A stretch of 16,339 nt of DNA from JAVZLQ01 sp049700035. GTDB lineage: Archaea; Thermoproteota; Bathyarchaeia; Bathyarchaeales; Bathycorpusculaceae. A model generated the notes under the pieces. That model saw nothing but the letters and a program-made list of their open reading frames with translations, had not been told where the DNA came from and ran no database searches. The DNA lies in contig JBNAWC010000024.1 in assembly GCA_049700035.1 (NCBI GenBank), positions 1 through 16,339 of the forward strand, read 5' to 3'. The number at the start of each line of letters is the position of its first letter. Position 1 is the first letter of the stretch. Made by a program: the position numbers and the translations under genes. Of this stretch, positions 1 to 6,898 are shown one piece after another.

Positions 1-72
1 AGCCTAAGACAAGGGGGAGGACTTAAGATCCTCTGGCGTAGGCCTCCGTGGGTTCGAATCCCACCCCCCGCA
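1..72 (+). tRNA. tRNA-Leu (UAA), 5' end cut off by window edge
   Basis: The 3' part of a class II (long variable arm) tRNA. The anticodon stem pairs 17-21 with 29-33 around a seven-base loop with anticodon TAA at 24-26, which reads leucine UUA. A long variable arm follows (34-47). The T stem pairs 48-52 with 60-64 around loop TTCGAAT. The acceptor 3' strand CCCCCGC is at 65-71 with discriminator A at 72. No CCA is encoded, as is common in archaea. The 5' acceptor strand and the start of the D arm lie left of the window, so an intron or the true start cannot be judged. Confidence 0.93.
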
Positions 73-195
73 CCTACACTGAACGTGTGGCGCTGGTTAA
101 CTTTGGTTTATGCTTAATTAAGAGGGTGAACCTTGTTTTATTGGCTTTCATTTAAAGAGGAAAATCCCAATATACCTTATTTTATAATCCTATAG

Positions 196-1233
196 ATGAT
201 AAAAATGAAGGCAGCAATGCTATATGGTATAAAAGACCTGCGAATTGAGGATATTCCAAAACCAGAGATTGACGCTGGCGAAGTTCTTGTTAAGGTCAGG
301 GCGGCGACAACGTGTGGTACAGACCTTAAAATTTTTCAGAGGGGTTACGTTGAAAAGGTGATAATGCTTCCAACGGTTTTTGGGCATGAATGGGCTGGCG
401 AAGTGGCGGAGGTTGCGGATGGCCTGGAGTGGCCTAGGAAGGGTATGCGTGTGCGTGCTGGGAACAGTGCTCCATGCTTACATTGCACGATGTGCCAGAA
501 GGGAAAGTACAATCTTTGCGAAAATATGATTTGGCTTTGGGGCGCCTATGCAGAGTACATTAAGGTTCCAGCGCGGATGGTTCTAGTTAACATGCAAGAG
601 ATTCCACAGCATGTCTCTTTTGAGGAGGCAGCCATAGCGGAACCATTGGCATGCGTTTTGCATGGGGCGGAAGACGCTGGAGTTAAGCTTGGCGATAGCG
701 TGGCGATAATTGGCGCTGGCCCGATAGGATTGTTGCACCTGCTAGTTGCGAAGCGAATTGGCGCTGAAAAAGTCATAATGATAGACCTTATTGAGGAAAG
801 ATTGGACTTCGCCAAGAAGCTTGGCGCAGACGAGGTTATTAACGCTGGAAAAGGTGATGCTGCAGAAAAGATTAGGCAATTAACAAACGGTTATGGCGTT
901 GATGTTGTGATAGAAGCCATTGGTTTGCCGCAAACATGGGAGCAAGCCCTAAAACTTGTCAGGAATGGCGGAACAGTTCTGGAATTTGGCGGGTGCCCGC
1001 CTGGAACAGAAATTAGGGTCAGCACGGAGATGCTTCATTATGGTGAGATCAAGGTTTTAGGCGCTTTTCACGCGACGCCTTTGCATTTTAGGAAAGCCCT
1101 AAACCTTATAGCCTCAAGAACAATTGACGTTAGACCATTAATAACGAGAAGGATGGCGCTTGACGAAATCAGTGAAGCTTTCCGAATACTTGCCACATCA
1201 AAAAGCGAAATTAAAATTGCGATAATTCCATAA
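196..1233 (+). CDS. Zinc-dependent medium-chain alcohol/polyol dehydrogenase
   Basis: An MDR-superfamily oxidoreductase, 345 aa, the usual length, expected to oxidise an alcohol or polyol with NAD(P) in the cytoplasm. Catalytic zinc ligands are visible as Cys40 (TTCGTD), His64-Glu65 (GHE) and Glu149 (AEP). The structural zinc site is complete with Cys94, Cys97, Cys100 and Cys108. The Rossmann motif GAGPIG is at 173-178, and an Asp at the end of the second strand (IMID) suggests NAD preference. The family includes sorbitol, threonine and general alcohol dehydrogenases; the substrate cannot be told from the sequence. ATG 196 is the longest start and ATG 205 is also possible. No Shine-Dalgarno is seen. 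An AATATACC box at about 168-175 lies 21-28 bases upstream and would fit a leaderless transcript. The VOC-fold gene follows closely on the same strand. Confidence 0.9.
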   Translation: MIKMKAAMLYGIKDLRIEDIPKPEIDAGEVLVKVRAATTCGTDLKIFQRGYVEKVIMLPTVFGHEWAGEVAEVADGLEWPRKGMRVRAGNSAPCLHCTMCQKGKYNLCENMIWLWGAYAEYIKVPARMVLVNMQEIPQHVSFEEAAIAEPLACVLHGAEDAGVKLGDSVAIIGAGPIGLLHLLVAKRIGAEKVIMIDLIEERLDFAKKLGADEVINAGKGDAAEKIRQLTNGYGVDVVIEAIGLPQTWEQALKLVRNGGTVLEFGGCPPGTEIRVSTEMLHYGEIKVLGAFHATPLHFRKALNLIASRTIDVRPLITRRMALDEISEAFRILATSKSEIKIAIIP

Positions 1234-1294
1234 GCGGCATGTGGTTAAAGCGTTATTAAGAATAAACACACAATTTACTATGCGGTGTTGTGGC

Positions 1295-1717
1295 GTGAAG
1301 TTCACTTATACGGGTATCCGCGTCAGAAACCTAGAACGCTCAATAGAGTTTTACACAAAAACAATGGGCATGAAAATAATGCGCAAAGGCAAAATGGAGG
1401 CAGGCGGCATCTACGTACAGCTCAAAAGCGAAAGGTCACCGCAAATTTTGGAGCTAAACTACTACCCGCCTGGAACAAAGTTTTACGAGGAATATGTTTC
1501 CGGCTGCGAACTTGACCATCTGGCTTTTTGGTGCAAAGATGTCCGAAAAGAGTATAAGCGGGTTCTTGATGGTGGTGCAACCCCAGCCGTTAAGCCATGG
1601 GACGAAAGTGGTTATACTTTGGCGTTTGTTAGAGACCCAGATGGTATTTGGATTGAGCTTATAGGTAGAGCACGCAAAAACAAACGTGAACATGGTTGGC
1701 AAGATGGCTGCGCCTAA
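1295..1717 (+). CDS. VOC-family (glyoxalase/dioxygenase-fold) protein
   Basis: A small protein of the vicinal oxygen chelate superfamily (glyoxalase I, dioxygenases, epimerases). Seen: an N-terminal half starting YTGIRVRNLERSIEFYTK, a mid region ending in an ELNYY strand, then DHLAFW and the closing DPDGIWIELIG, giving the usual paired beta-alpha-beta modules in about 140 aa. Likely metal ligands are the Glu of LELN, the His of DHLAF and the Glu of WIELI. The position of the usual first His/Gln (before T-x-x-RV) appears to be Tyr, so metal binding or chemistry may differ. GTG 1295 was chosen because GGTG at 1284-1287 sits seven bases upstream and the family normally begins here. An in-frame ATG at 1280 or GTG at 1241 would lengthen it. 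Substrate unknown. Its 3' end overlaps the next gene, suggesting cotranscription. Confidence 0.82.
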   Translation: MKFTYTGIRVRNLERSIEFYTKTMGMKIMRKGKMEAGGIYVQLKSERSPQILELNYYPPGTKFYEEYVSGCELDHLAFWCKDVRKEYKRVLDGGATPAVKPWDESGYTLAFVRDPDGIWIELIGRARKNKREHGWQDGCA

Positions 1718-2138
1718 AGGCTTAATCTTAAGAATAGCCACAAAGGAATGGGTAAACCAGGTTTTCGATTACGCGATTTACTATACTAGTGCTCGTAGAA
1801 AACTGTCCGCTGGACAAATCGTATTATTTGTCCATAAAACAGAGTTTGGAGATGCCTTCATAGGCTATGGCGAGATTGAAAATATATGTTCTGTTGAGGA
1901 GCTTTCTGAAGTTGAACGGAGCCTATGTGAAAAGTGTGGTTGGAAAAGAGCCATAGAATTCAAGTATATTGTCAAATTTGAGGAGCCTTTGCCTATAAGC
2001 GAGACTTTCCTTAAGGATTTAAAGGTTAGAGGCAAAACTTTGCATTGTTTTCCGCTCAGCGAAGAAAATTTAAATCAAATAATTGGCAATGCTGAGAAGA
2101 GGCAAATGCAAAAGGGCTTGAGCCATTTTTCACCATGA
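1704..2138 (+). CDS. Small PUA-like (EVE/ASCH/DUF365-type) protein, function unknown
   Basis: About 145 aa, with the feel of the PUA-like superfamily (EVE, ASCH, DUF365), small domains that often bind modified nucleotides or RNA. Seen: an N-terminal strand KGLILRIATKEW, an Ala/Tyr/Arg-rich helix, then LSAGQIVLFVHK and a following FIGYGEIENI strand. The strand order 'G-x-x-V-x-F then G-x-G-x-I' is typical of the EVE/ASCH barrel. A conserved-looking KFEEPLPIS strand and a C-terminal PLSEENLNQII helix follow. The assignment to the fold is by pattern and not certain. Possible starts are GTG 1686, ATG 1692 and ATG 1704; I prefer 1704, which overlaps the VOC gene by 14 bases, so translational coupling is likely. 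Confidence 0.6.
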   Translation: MAAPKGLILRIATKEWVNQVFDYAIYYTSARRKLSAGQIVLFVHKTEFGDAFIGYGEIENICSVEELSEVERSLCEKCGWKRAIEFKYIVKFEEPLPISETFLKDLKVRGKTLHCFPLSEENLNQIIGNAEKRQMQKGLSHFSP

Positions 2139-2158
2139 ACATGTATGTATTCGCGTAA

Positions 2159-2177
2159 CCTAAACTTCACGTTTAGG
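2159..2177. repeat. Short inverted repeat upstream of pyrG
   Basis: CCTAAAC at 2159-2165 and GTTTAGG at 2171-2177 are perfect inverted copies around a five-base loop. The element lies 20 bases after the stop of the PUA-like gene and about 40 bases upstream of the pyrG TATA-like box. It could act as an RNA hairpin ending the upstream transcript or as a two-fold symmetric protein site. Neither role is shown by the sequence. Confidence 0.45.
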
Positions 2178-2217
2178 CTCTCTGCAATTTCCCTCCATGT
2201 ATGAAATGGCGAATGAA

Positions 2218-2265
2218 AGAATTTAAATGCTGATGCTGGTTTATGCTTCTGTTATTGCGAGAGGG
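2218..2265 (+). promoter_or_regulatory. pyrG promoter: TATA-like box and Shine-Dalgarno
   Basis: AGAATTTAAATGC at 2218-2230 resembles an archaeal TATA box with purine-rich BRE. It would place transcription start near 2250. GAGGG at 2261-2265 lies eight bases before the ATG at 2274 and serves as the likely ribosome binding site. Confidence 0.55.
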
Positions 2266-2273
2266 CGTTAATC

Positions 2274-3902
2274 ATGGTTAAGTATGTTTTTGTCACTGGG
2301 GGCGTGTTAAGCTCTGTTGGTAAGGGAATTGTAACTTCCTCCATTGGGAAGATGCTTCAAGCAAGGGGCTTGAAGGTTACTGCCGTTAAAATTGACCCAT
2401 ATGTTAATGTTGATGCTGGGACGATGAACCCTTACATGCATGGGGAAGTTTATGTTACTGATGATGGCGGCGAAACAGACCTTGACCTCGGCTGGTATGA
2501 ACGCTTTTTGGATTTGAACCTTCGAAAGGACAATAACATTACAACTGGTTTAGTCTATAGGGCGGTTATCGAAAAAGAGCGTAAGGGCGATTTTCTCGGA
2601 AGATGCGTCCAAATCGTGCCGCATGTAACAAACGAAATTAAAAGTCGGATACGCACTGTTGCAAAGCAAGCTGATGTGGATGTCGTCTTAACAGAGGTTG
2701 GCGGAACAGTCGGCGACATTGAAGGCTTACCCTTCCTAGAGGCTATTCGTCAAATGCGTTTGGAAGAGGGTTACGAGAACACGCTTTACGTTCACGTAGC
2801 ATTAGTTCCAATATTGGACGTTACAAAAGAAATGAAAACTAAACCTCTCCAGCACAGCGTAAACGAGTTAAGGCGAATAGGCATTCAACCCGACGTAATA
2901 GTTGCGCGATGCTCTGAAATGATAGATTCCGAAGCGCTGCGCAAAATAGCATTGTTCGGCACAATACCAGAAAACGCCGTCTTCTGCTCATACAACGTCG
3001 AAACAATTTATCAAGTGCCACTAATTTTGGACGAACAAGGCATGGGCGAATTCATATGCAAAAGGCTTACGCTTCCACAGCGTAAATTAGACTACGGCGA
3101 GTGGAAAAGCTTTGTTGATGCAATACTGCAGCCAAAATATGAAGTGAAAATAGCCCTTGTCGGAAAATATGCTGGATTAGCAGACAGCTACGTGAGCATG
3201 AATGAGGCGCTGCGTCACGCTGGCGCCGCCTGCAAAGCGAAAGTTAACATAAGCTATATCGAGGCTGAGGCTTTCGAAAAGAATCCCAAGGACGTGGAAA
3301 AACTTGAGGAGTATGATGGAATATTTGTGCCGTATGGTTTTGGTCCAAGGGGTACTGAAGGAAAGATAATGGCTATAAAGTTTGCGAGGGAAAACAACAT
3401 ACCATTTCTTGGCATATGCTACGGCTTCCAACTCGCAGTTGTGGAGTTCGCGAGGCATGTGTGCGGCTTAAAAGATGCAAGCAGCACGGAGATTAACCCA
3501 TCAACGCCACATCCTGTTATTGACCTTATGCCAGAACAGCGGGGAATCGAAATTAAAGGGGCAACAATGCGCTTAGGCGCACACAAAATAATTGTCAAGC
3601 CATGCACAACCGCGTACGCATTGTACAAGAGTGAGGAGATTTATGAGCGGCACCGTCACAGATTCGAGGTTAACCTTGATTATCTTGAAACTTTTGAGAA
3701 GAACGGACTTGTGTTTTCTGGAAAAAGCGCTGACAGCAGACGTATGGAAATCCTCGAATTGCCAAATCACTTCTTCTTTTTTGCTTCGCAATTTCACGGC
3801 GAATTCAAAAGCCGCCCAGGAAGACCAGACCCAGAATATTATGGTTTTGTTAAGGCGTGTTTGGATAAAAAGTTGGGCAAGTCTAAGCCCGATTTTCAAT
3901 AA
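2274..3902 (+). CDS. pyrG: CTP synthase (glutamine-hydrolysing)
   Basis: Makes CTP from UTP, ATP and glutamine, the last step of de novo pyrimidine nucleotide synthesis. At 542 aa it is full length. The N-terminal synthetase domain (about 1-270) begins with the TGGVLSSVGKG loop (Lys17), then KIDPYVNVDAGTM and the DDGGETDLDLG signature. The C-terminal class I glutamine amidotransferase domain has nucleophile Cys382 (GICYGFQ), His508 and Glu510 (FHGEF) and the RHRHRFEVN segment. Two positions next to the active site are unusual: the commonly VPGGFG loop reads VPYGFG (Tyr354), and Tyr383 follows the catalytic Cys where bacterial enzymes have Leu. The gene has its own promoter and RBS and stands as a single unit. 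Its last seven bases overlap the convergent CBS gene. Confidence 0.97.
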   Translation: MVKYVFVTGGVLSSVGKGIVTSSIGKMLQARGLKVTAVKIDPYVNVDAGTMNPYMHGEVYVTDDGGETDLDLGWYERFLDLNLRKDNNITTGLVYRAVIEKERKGDFLGRCVQIVPHVTNEIKSRIRTVAKQADVDVVLTEVGGTVGDIEGLPFLEAIRQMRLEEGYENTLYVHVALVPILDVTKEMKTKPLQHSVNELRRIGIQPDVIVARCSEMIDSEALRKIALFGTIPENAVFCSYNVETIYQVPLILDEQGMGEFICKRLTLPQRKLDYGEWKSFVDAILQPKYEVKIALVGKYAGLADSYVSMNEALRHAGAACKAKVNISYIEAEAFEKNPKDVEKLEEYDGIFVPYGFGPRGTEGKIMAIKFARENNIPFLGICYGFQLAVVEFARHVCGLKDASSTEINPSTPHPVIDLMPEQRGIEIKGATMRLGAHKIIVKPCTTAYALYKSEEIYERHRHRFEVNLDYLETFEKNGLVFSGKSADSRRMEILELPNHFFFFASQFHGEFKSRPGRPDPEYYGFVKACLDKKLGKSKPDFQ

Positions 3903-4327
3903 GTCCTATGGTACGGTCTCAAAAGCTCCTCTAATATCGAAAGCATTGTTGGAACCTTTGCTACAATGTCGCTGAAGGTTATTATGCCTACAAGCTTTCC
4001 GTCGTTCATTACTGGAAGACGTTTGACGCGTTTTTTCGCCATTAGTTTTGCCGCTTCCTCTATGCTAGCGTTTTCGTTTATTGTTTGCACGGGGCTTGTC
4101 ATAACTTGCCTTGCTGTTAGGGTTTCAGGCGCTAGGCATGGTTCAACAAGTCGCCTTAGGATGTCGCGTTCAGTTATGATGCCTACTGGTCTTTCGCCTT
4201 GAACGACTATTATTGAGCCTATGTCAAACTTGTTCATGGTTGCGACAACCTCCCTAACCGTTGTGTCTGGACGCACAACCCTAACATCCTTCGACATAAC
4301 GTCCCTAACCAAAACTATTCCAGCCAT
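3896..4327 (-). CDS. Two-CBS-domain protein
   Basis: A stand-alone Bateman module of 143 aa with no attached enzyme domain. CBS1 spans about residues 6-60 (VRDVMSKDV ... DIGSIIVV ... PVGIITERDIL) and CBS2 about 70-128 (ARQVMTSPV ... KRVKRLPVM ... LVGIITFSDIV). The repeated G-I-I-T-[ED/FS]-x-D-I motif is the usual adenosine-ligand binding element. Such proteins bind AMP, ATP or related ligands and regulate partners; the partner is not evident here. ATG 4327 was chosen because GGAGG (complement of 4339-4343) lies 11 bases upstream. The longer TTG start at 4348 would put that site inside the gene. It is convergent with pyrG and shares the last seven bases. Confidence 0.88.
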   Translation of the reverse strand: MAGIVLVRDVMSKDVRVVRPDTTVREVVATMNKFDIGSIIVVQGERPVGIITERDILRRLVEPCLAPETLTARQVMTSPVQTINENASIEEAAKLMAKKRVKRLPVMNDGKLVGIITFSDIVAKVPTMLSILEELLRPYHRTY

Positions 4328-4369
4328 GCGCAAATTCGCCTCCAGCAAACTCTACATTTTATTATGCTA

Positions 4370-4402
4370 ATCACTTATTTATTTTGATGTGCTTAAAATT
4401 TA
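4370..4402. promoter_or_regulatory. AT-rich divergent promoter between CBS and HExxH genes
   Basis: The stretch ACTTATTTATTTTG (from about 4371) and CTTAAAATTTAG (4392-4403) provides TATA-like boxes on both strands. On the minus strand AAATAAATAAG lies about 45 bases before the CBS ATG at 4327. On the plus strand either box fits transcription starting a few bases before ATG 4436. Confidence 0.4.
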
Positions 4403-4435
4403 GATGCACAGCCATCAGCTTGGAGAATGTCCTTC

Positions 4436-4936
4436 ATGAACAGCGAAAAAAGCGAAGTCTTTAGAAAACGCCTAGAAGAAGCAAAAAATTACGGCGAAAT
4501 CTGGGAGGTGGTTAAAGATACTGTTGAGTTTTCGCTTCACAAACGTAGGGGCGGAATGATGCTTTTTCTCGATGATTTGCCCATCCAGTTAGGCGCTTAC
4601 CATCTAATCGGAACAAACAACATAGTCCTAAACAAGCGTCTAGTTCAAATCGTTGAAGGCGCCATCAAGTCAAAGCGTGTTGTCAACGCTCTGGTTTATA
4701 ATCTTCTCTTACACGAGTATCTCCACGCTTTAGGCAAATATTCAGAATTCGAGGTTAGACAGCTTGTTTATGAAGTTGCGAGGCAATGCTTTGGAGAGGA
4801 GCATGTGGCAACTGTTATTGCGAGGAAAAGCCCTTGGGCTTTGCTCAGCGGCATACCGTTAGAGGCTGTTGAAATTCCGAGAGGCGTTATGGAGATTGTG
4901 AAGGATTTTGAGAAAGCAGACAGATACATAGTTTAA
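4436..4936 (+). CDS. Small HExxH putative zinc metallopeptidase
   Basis: A 166-aa protein carrying HEYLHALG (His93, Glu94, His97 from this start), the HExxH zinc-binding and catalytic signature of gluzincin/metzincin-type metallopeptidases. It is followed by KYSEFEVRQLVYEV, where a Glu could supply a third ligand. The preceding segment, with NIVLNKRLV and a helix leading into the HExxH helix, resembles minimal SprT-like or archaemetzincin-like folds, but I do not recognise a named family. There is no signal peptide or membrane segment, so it should be cytoplasmic. ATG 4436 was chosen because GGAG at 4422-4425 lies ten bases upstream; the in-frame ATG 4427 is too close to it. The stop overlaps the next gene's first possible ATG as TAATG, suggesting cotranscription with the DUF362 gene. 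Confidence 0.72.
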   Translation: MNSEKSEVFRKRLEEAKNYGEIWEVVKDTVEFSLHKRRGGMMLFLDDLPIQLGAYHLIGTNNIVLNKRLVQIVEGAIKSKRVVNALVYNLLLHEYLHALGKYSEFEVRQLVYEVARQCFGEEHVATVIARKSPWALLSGIPLEAVEIPRGVMEIVKDFEKADRYIV

Positions 4937-5865
4937 TGCTTGTAAAAAGAAATAAATTTGGGGTACTCCCTACTTTTCCGTGGAAAACCATGAGTGTTAA
5001 AGGTGAAATTGGCAAGAACATGCCGAATAGGTTCATTGAAAATGGAGAGGCGCTAATCAGCAAAGTGGCTGCTAAGGACAATTTGAAGGAAAGCATCTTG
5101 CACGCTGTGAATTTGATTGGTGGCTTTAGGAAAGTTATTGAAGACGGCGACGAAGTTCTCTTAAAACCAAACTATAACAGTGCAGATCCACCGCCAGCAT
5201 CAACAGACCCAGAATTCCTAAGAGCATTGGTAGAGTTGCTTTACGAGCACGGCGCTGGAAAAGTTGTTGTCGGCGAATCTTCTATGCAGACGCTTTCAAC
5301 GCGAAAGGTTATGGAGAAAACTGGAGCTTTGGAGAAGTTAAACGGCAGTGGAGCAGAAATAGTCTTTTTCGATGAAGGTAAGTGGGTTAAGGTTGAAGTT
5401 GGCGGAAAATATTTGAAAAAGGTGAGTTTGCCAGAAAGGGCTTTGCGTGCTGATAAGCTTGTATATTGTTGTTGCATGAAAACCCATTTTAAAGCGGATT
5501 TCTCGCTGAGCCTAAAACTTGCAGTAGGCTTCGTAAAAGGCAGCGAAAGAATAGCGCTTCACTTAATGCATTTGAGGGAGAAAATTGCCGACCTAAACCT
5601 TGTGGTGCATCCAAACATCATAGTTATGGATGGGAGAAAATGCTTCATCACAGGCGGTCCATTTAATGGTGAAACGCGTGAGTCAAACGTTATTCTCGCT
5701 TCTGGAGACCGCGTAGCCATGGATGTCGAAGCCATAAAAATAATCGAGAGTTTCGACGGAGCAGTTTTGAAGGATAATCCGTGGAATTACACGCAAATAA
5801 AACGCGCTGTTGAGCTTGGTTTAGGCGCAAAAAGTGAACAAGATTATCGCATTGTTTCTGAATAG
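4936..5865 (+). CDS. DUF362 family protein
   Basis: A 309-aa protein matching the DUF362 family, found in bacteria and archaea alone or with ferredoxin domains; its reaction is not established. Seen: VLLKPNYNSADPPPASTDPE near 70-92, the GAGKVVVGESS strand-turn, the MKTH segment at 181-184 and the later ILASGDRVAMDVEAIKI helix, in the family order. Unusually, three consecutive cysteines (178-180) precede MKTH. The usual downstream alkyl 'KN-x-x-G' reads KLAVGFVKG. No ferredoxin domain, signal peptide or membrane segment is present. The first ATG overlaps the upstream stop (TAATG); ATG 4990 or ATG 5020 (with GGTGA at 5002-5006) are reasonable later starts and fit family alignments better. Confidence 0.82.
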   Translation: MLVKRNKFGVLPTFPWKTMSVKGEIGKNMPNRFIENGEALISKVAAKDNLKESILHAVNLIGGFRKVIEDGDEVLLKPNYNSADPPPASTDPEFLRALVELLYEHGAGKVVVGESSMQTLSTRKVMEKTGALEKLNGSGAEIVFFDEGKWVKVEVGGKYLKKVSLPERALRADKLVYCCCMKTHFKADFSLSLKLAVGFVKGSERIALHLMHLREKIADLNLVVHPNIIVMDGRKCFITGGPFNGETRESNVILASGDRVAMDVEAIKIIESFDGAVLKDNPWNYTQIKRAVELGLGAKSEQDYRIVSE

Positions 5866-5874
5866 CGATAGACG

Positions 5875-6882
5875 CTACTTTAGCCTTTCAAAACGTATGA
5901 TGTAAACAAGCTGGTTTTCGTCCCATTCACCATAACGTTCAATCCATTTCTGCTTAAACTCTTCTAACGTGTATCCGCCTTCCCTTTTCGCATCATCCTC
6001 ATCAAAATACTTCAACTTCTTCCTCTCCACAGCAGTAATGCGCAAATCCGCGACGTGAGGTTCCCAGATAACTGCATGGGCTACGGCTCCAACTTTAACC
6101 TTAGGGTCTGGCGCTTCAACACTTGTGCTTTGCGTCTTAACTCCTTCAAGTAAGGGCTTTTTATCCTCAGCCGCGAAAAGCATCTCAAAAGGTGCACTTT
6201 TAATGTCTTCAACAATTTTTTCTATGGGTTTTTCTGGTTCAAGTGCAACCTTCTTGATAATTTCCTTTCGCTCCTTAACTGGAAGCCGCTCTTCAGCCAA
6301 CCTCTTAATAACCTCAACCTTCTTTTCTGGCTCCTTTACTGAACGCCCAACAGCCACAGCAGTTTGATAATCAACTTTTCCTTCTGGCACTTGCCCAGAA
6401 ATTGTTGAAGGGGCAACATACCTTTGCGCCTCTTCTGGGATAACTTCAGCGGCTTGGAGCCAAAGCGAAACTGCGTTTACGCTCACGCCTATTTTTTCGG
6501 CTAGGGCTGCTTTTGACGGATATTTTTCACGGCAATTCTCCAGCAAATACTTGCAAACTTTTCCCTTCTCAATCGCATTCAAATCTTCGCGTTGAATATT
6601 CTCTATTAGGTTTAGTTGGACAACTTCGTCGTCGCTGTACTCCCTAACAATTGCTGGAACCTTCCGCAATCCAGCCTGCTGCGAAGCCCTATAACGCCTT
6701 TCGCCGACAACAACCTCGTAGGCATCTCCACCAATTGGTCTAACAATTATTGGCTCGAGAAGTCCAACTTCGCGTATGCTTGAAGCTAACTCGTTAAGGC
6801 GTTCAATGTTTAGCTCCAAACGCGGATTAAGCCTGCTTGGACGAATTTTCGCGAGTTCTATTTCCTTAACAGTTTCAGCCAT
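5875..6882 (-). CDS. ParB-like partition/CTPase-fold protein with C-terminal ASCH domain
   Basis: A 335-aa protein of two recognisable parts. Residues 5-110 are a ParB/Srx-type N-terminal domain with GERRYRA at 60-66 and ENIQR at 94-98, the conserved boxes that bind CTP in bacterial ParB. Residues 123-145 form a helix-turn-helix (SKAALAEKIGVSVNAVSLWL), and 166-228 are a charged linker. Residues about 232-335 match an ASCH (PUA-like) domain: LLEGVKTQS (244-252), the KVGAV strand, DEDDAKREGG (294-303), YTLEEFKQKWIERYG and the closing VYIIRFERL strand. ParB normally spreads on DNA with ParA; no ParA is in the window. ASCH domains bind RNA or nucleotides. ATG 6882 was chosen because GGTG (complement of 6889-6892) lies six bases upstream. 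It follows the HD gene by 16 bases, so they are probably one operon. Confidence 0.88.
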   Translation of the reverse strand: MAETVKEIELAKIRPSRLNPRLELNIERLNELASSIREVGLLEPIIVRPIGGDAYEVVVGERRYRASQQAGLRKVPAIVREYSDDEVVQLNLIENIQREDLNAIEKGKVCKYLLENCREKYPSKAALAEKIGVSVNAVSLWLQAAEVIPEEAQRYVAPSTISGQVPEGKVDYQTAVAVGRSVKEPEKKVEVIKRLAEERLPVKERKEIIKKVALEPEKPIEKIVEDIKSAPFEMLFAAEDKKPLLEGVKTQSTSVEAPDPKVKVGAVAHAVIWEPHVADLRITAVERKKLKYFDEDDAKREGGYTLEEFKQKWIERYGEWDENQLVYIIRFERLK

Positions 6883-6898
6883 TGTTTGCACCGTACGC

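Noticed and set aside
3592..3975. 127-residue open frame inside pyrG
   Set aside because: Antiphase shadow of the strongly conserved CTP synthase 3' end. It has no start signal and no recognisable protein.
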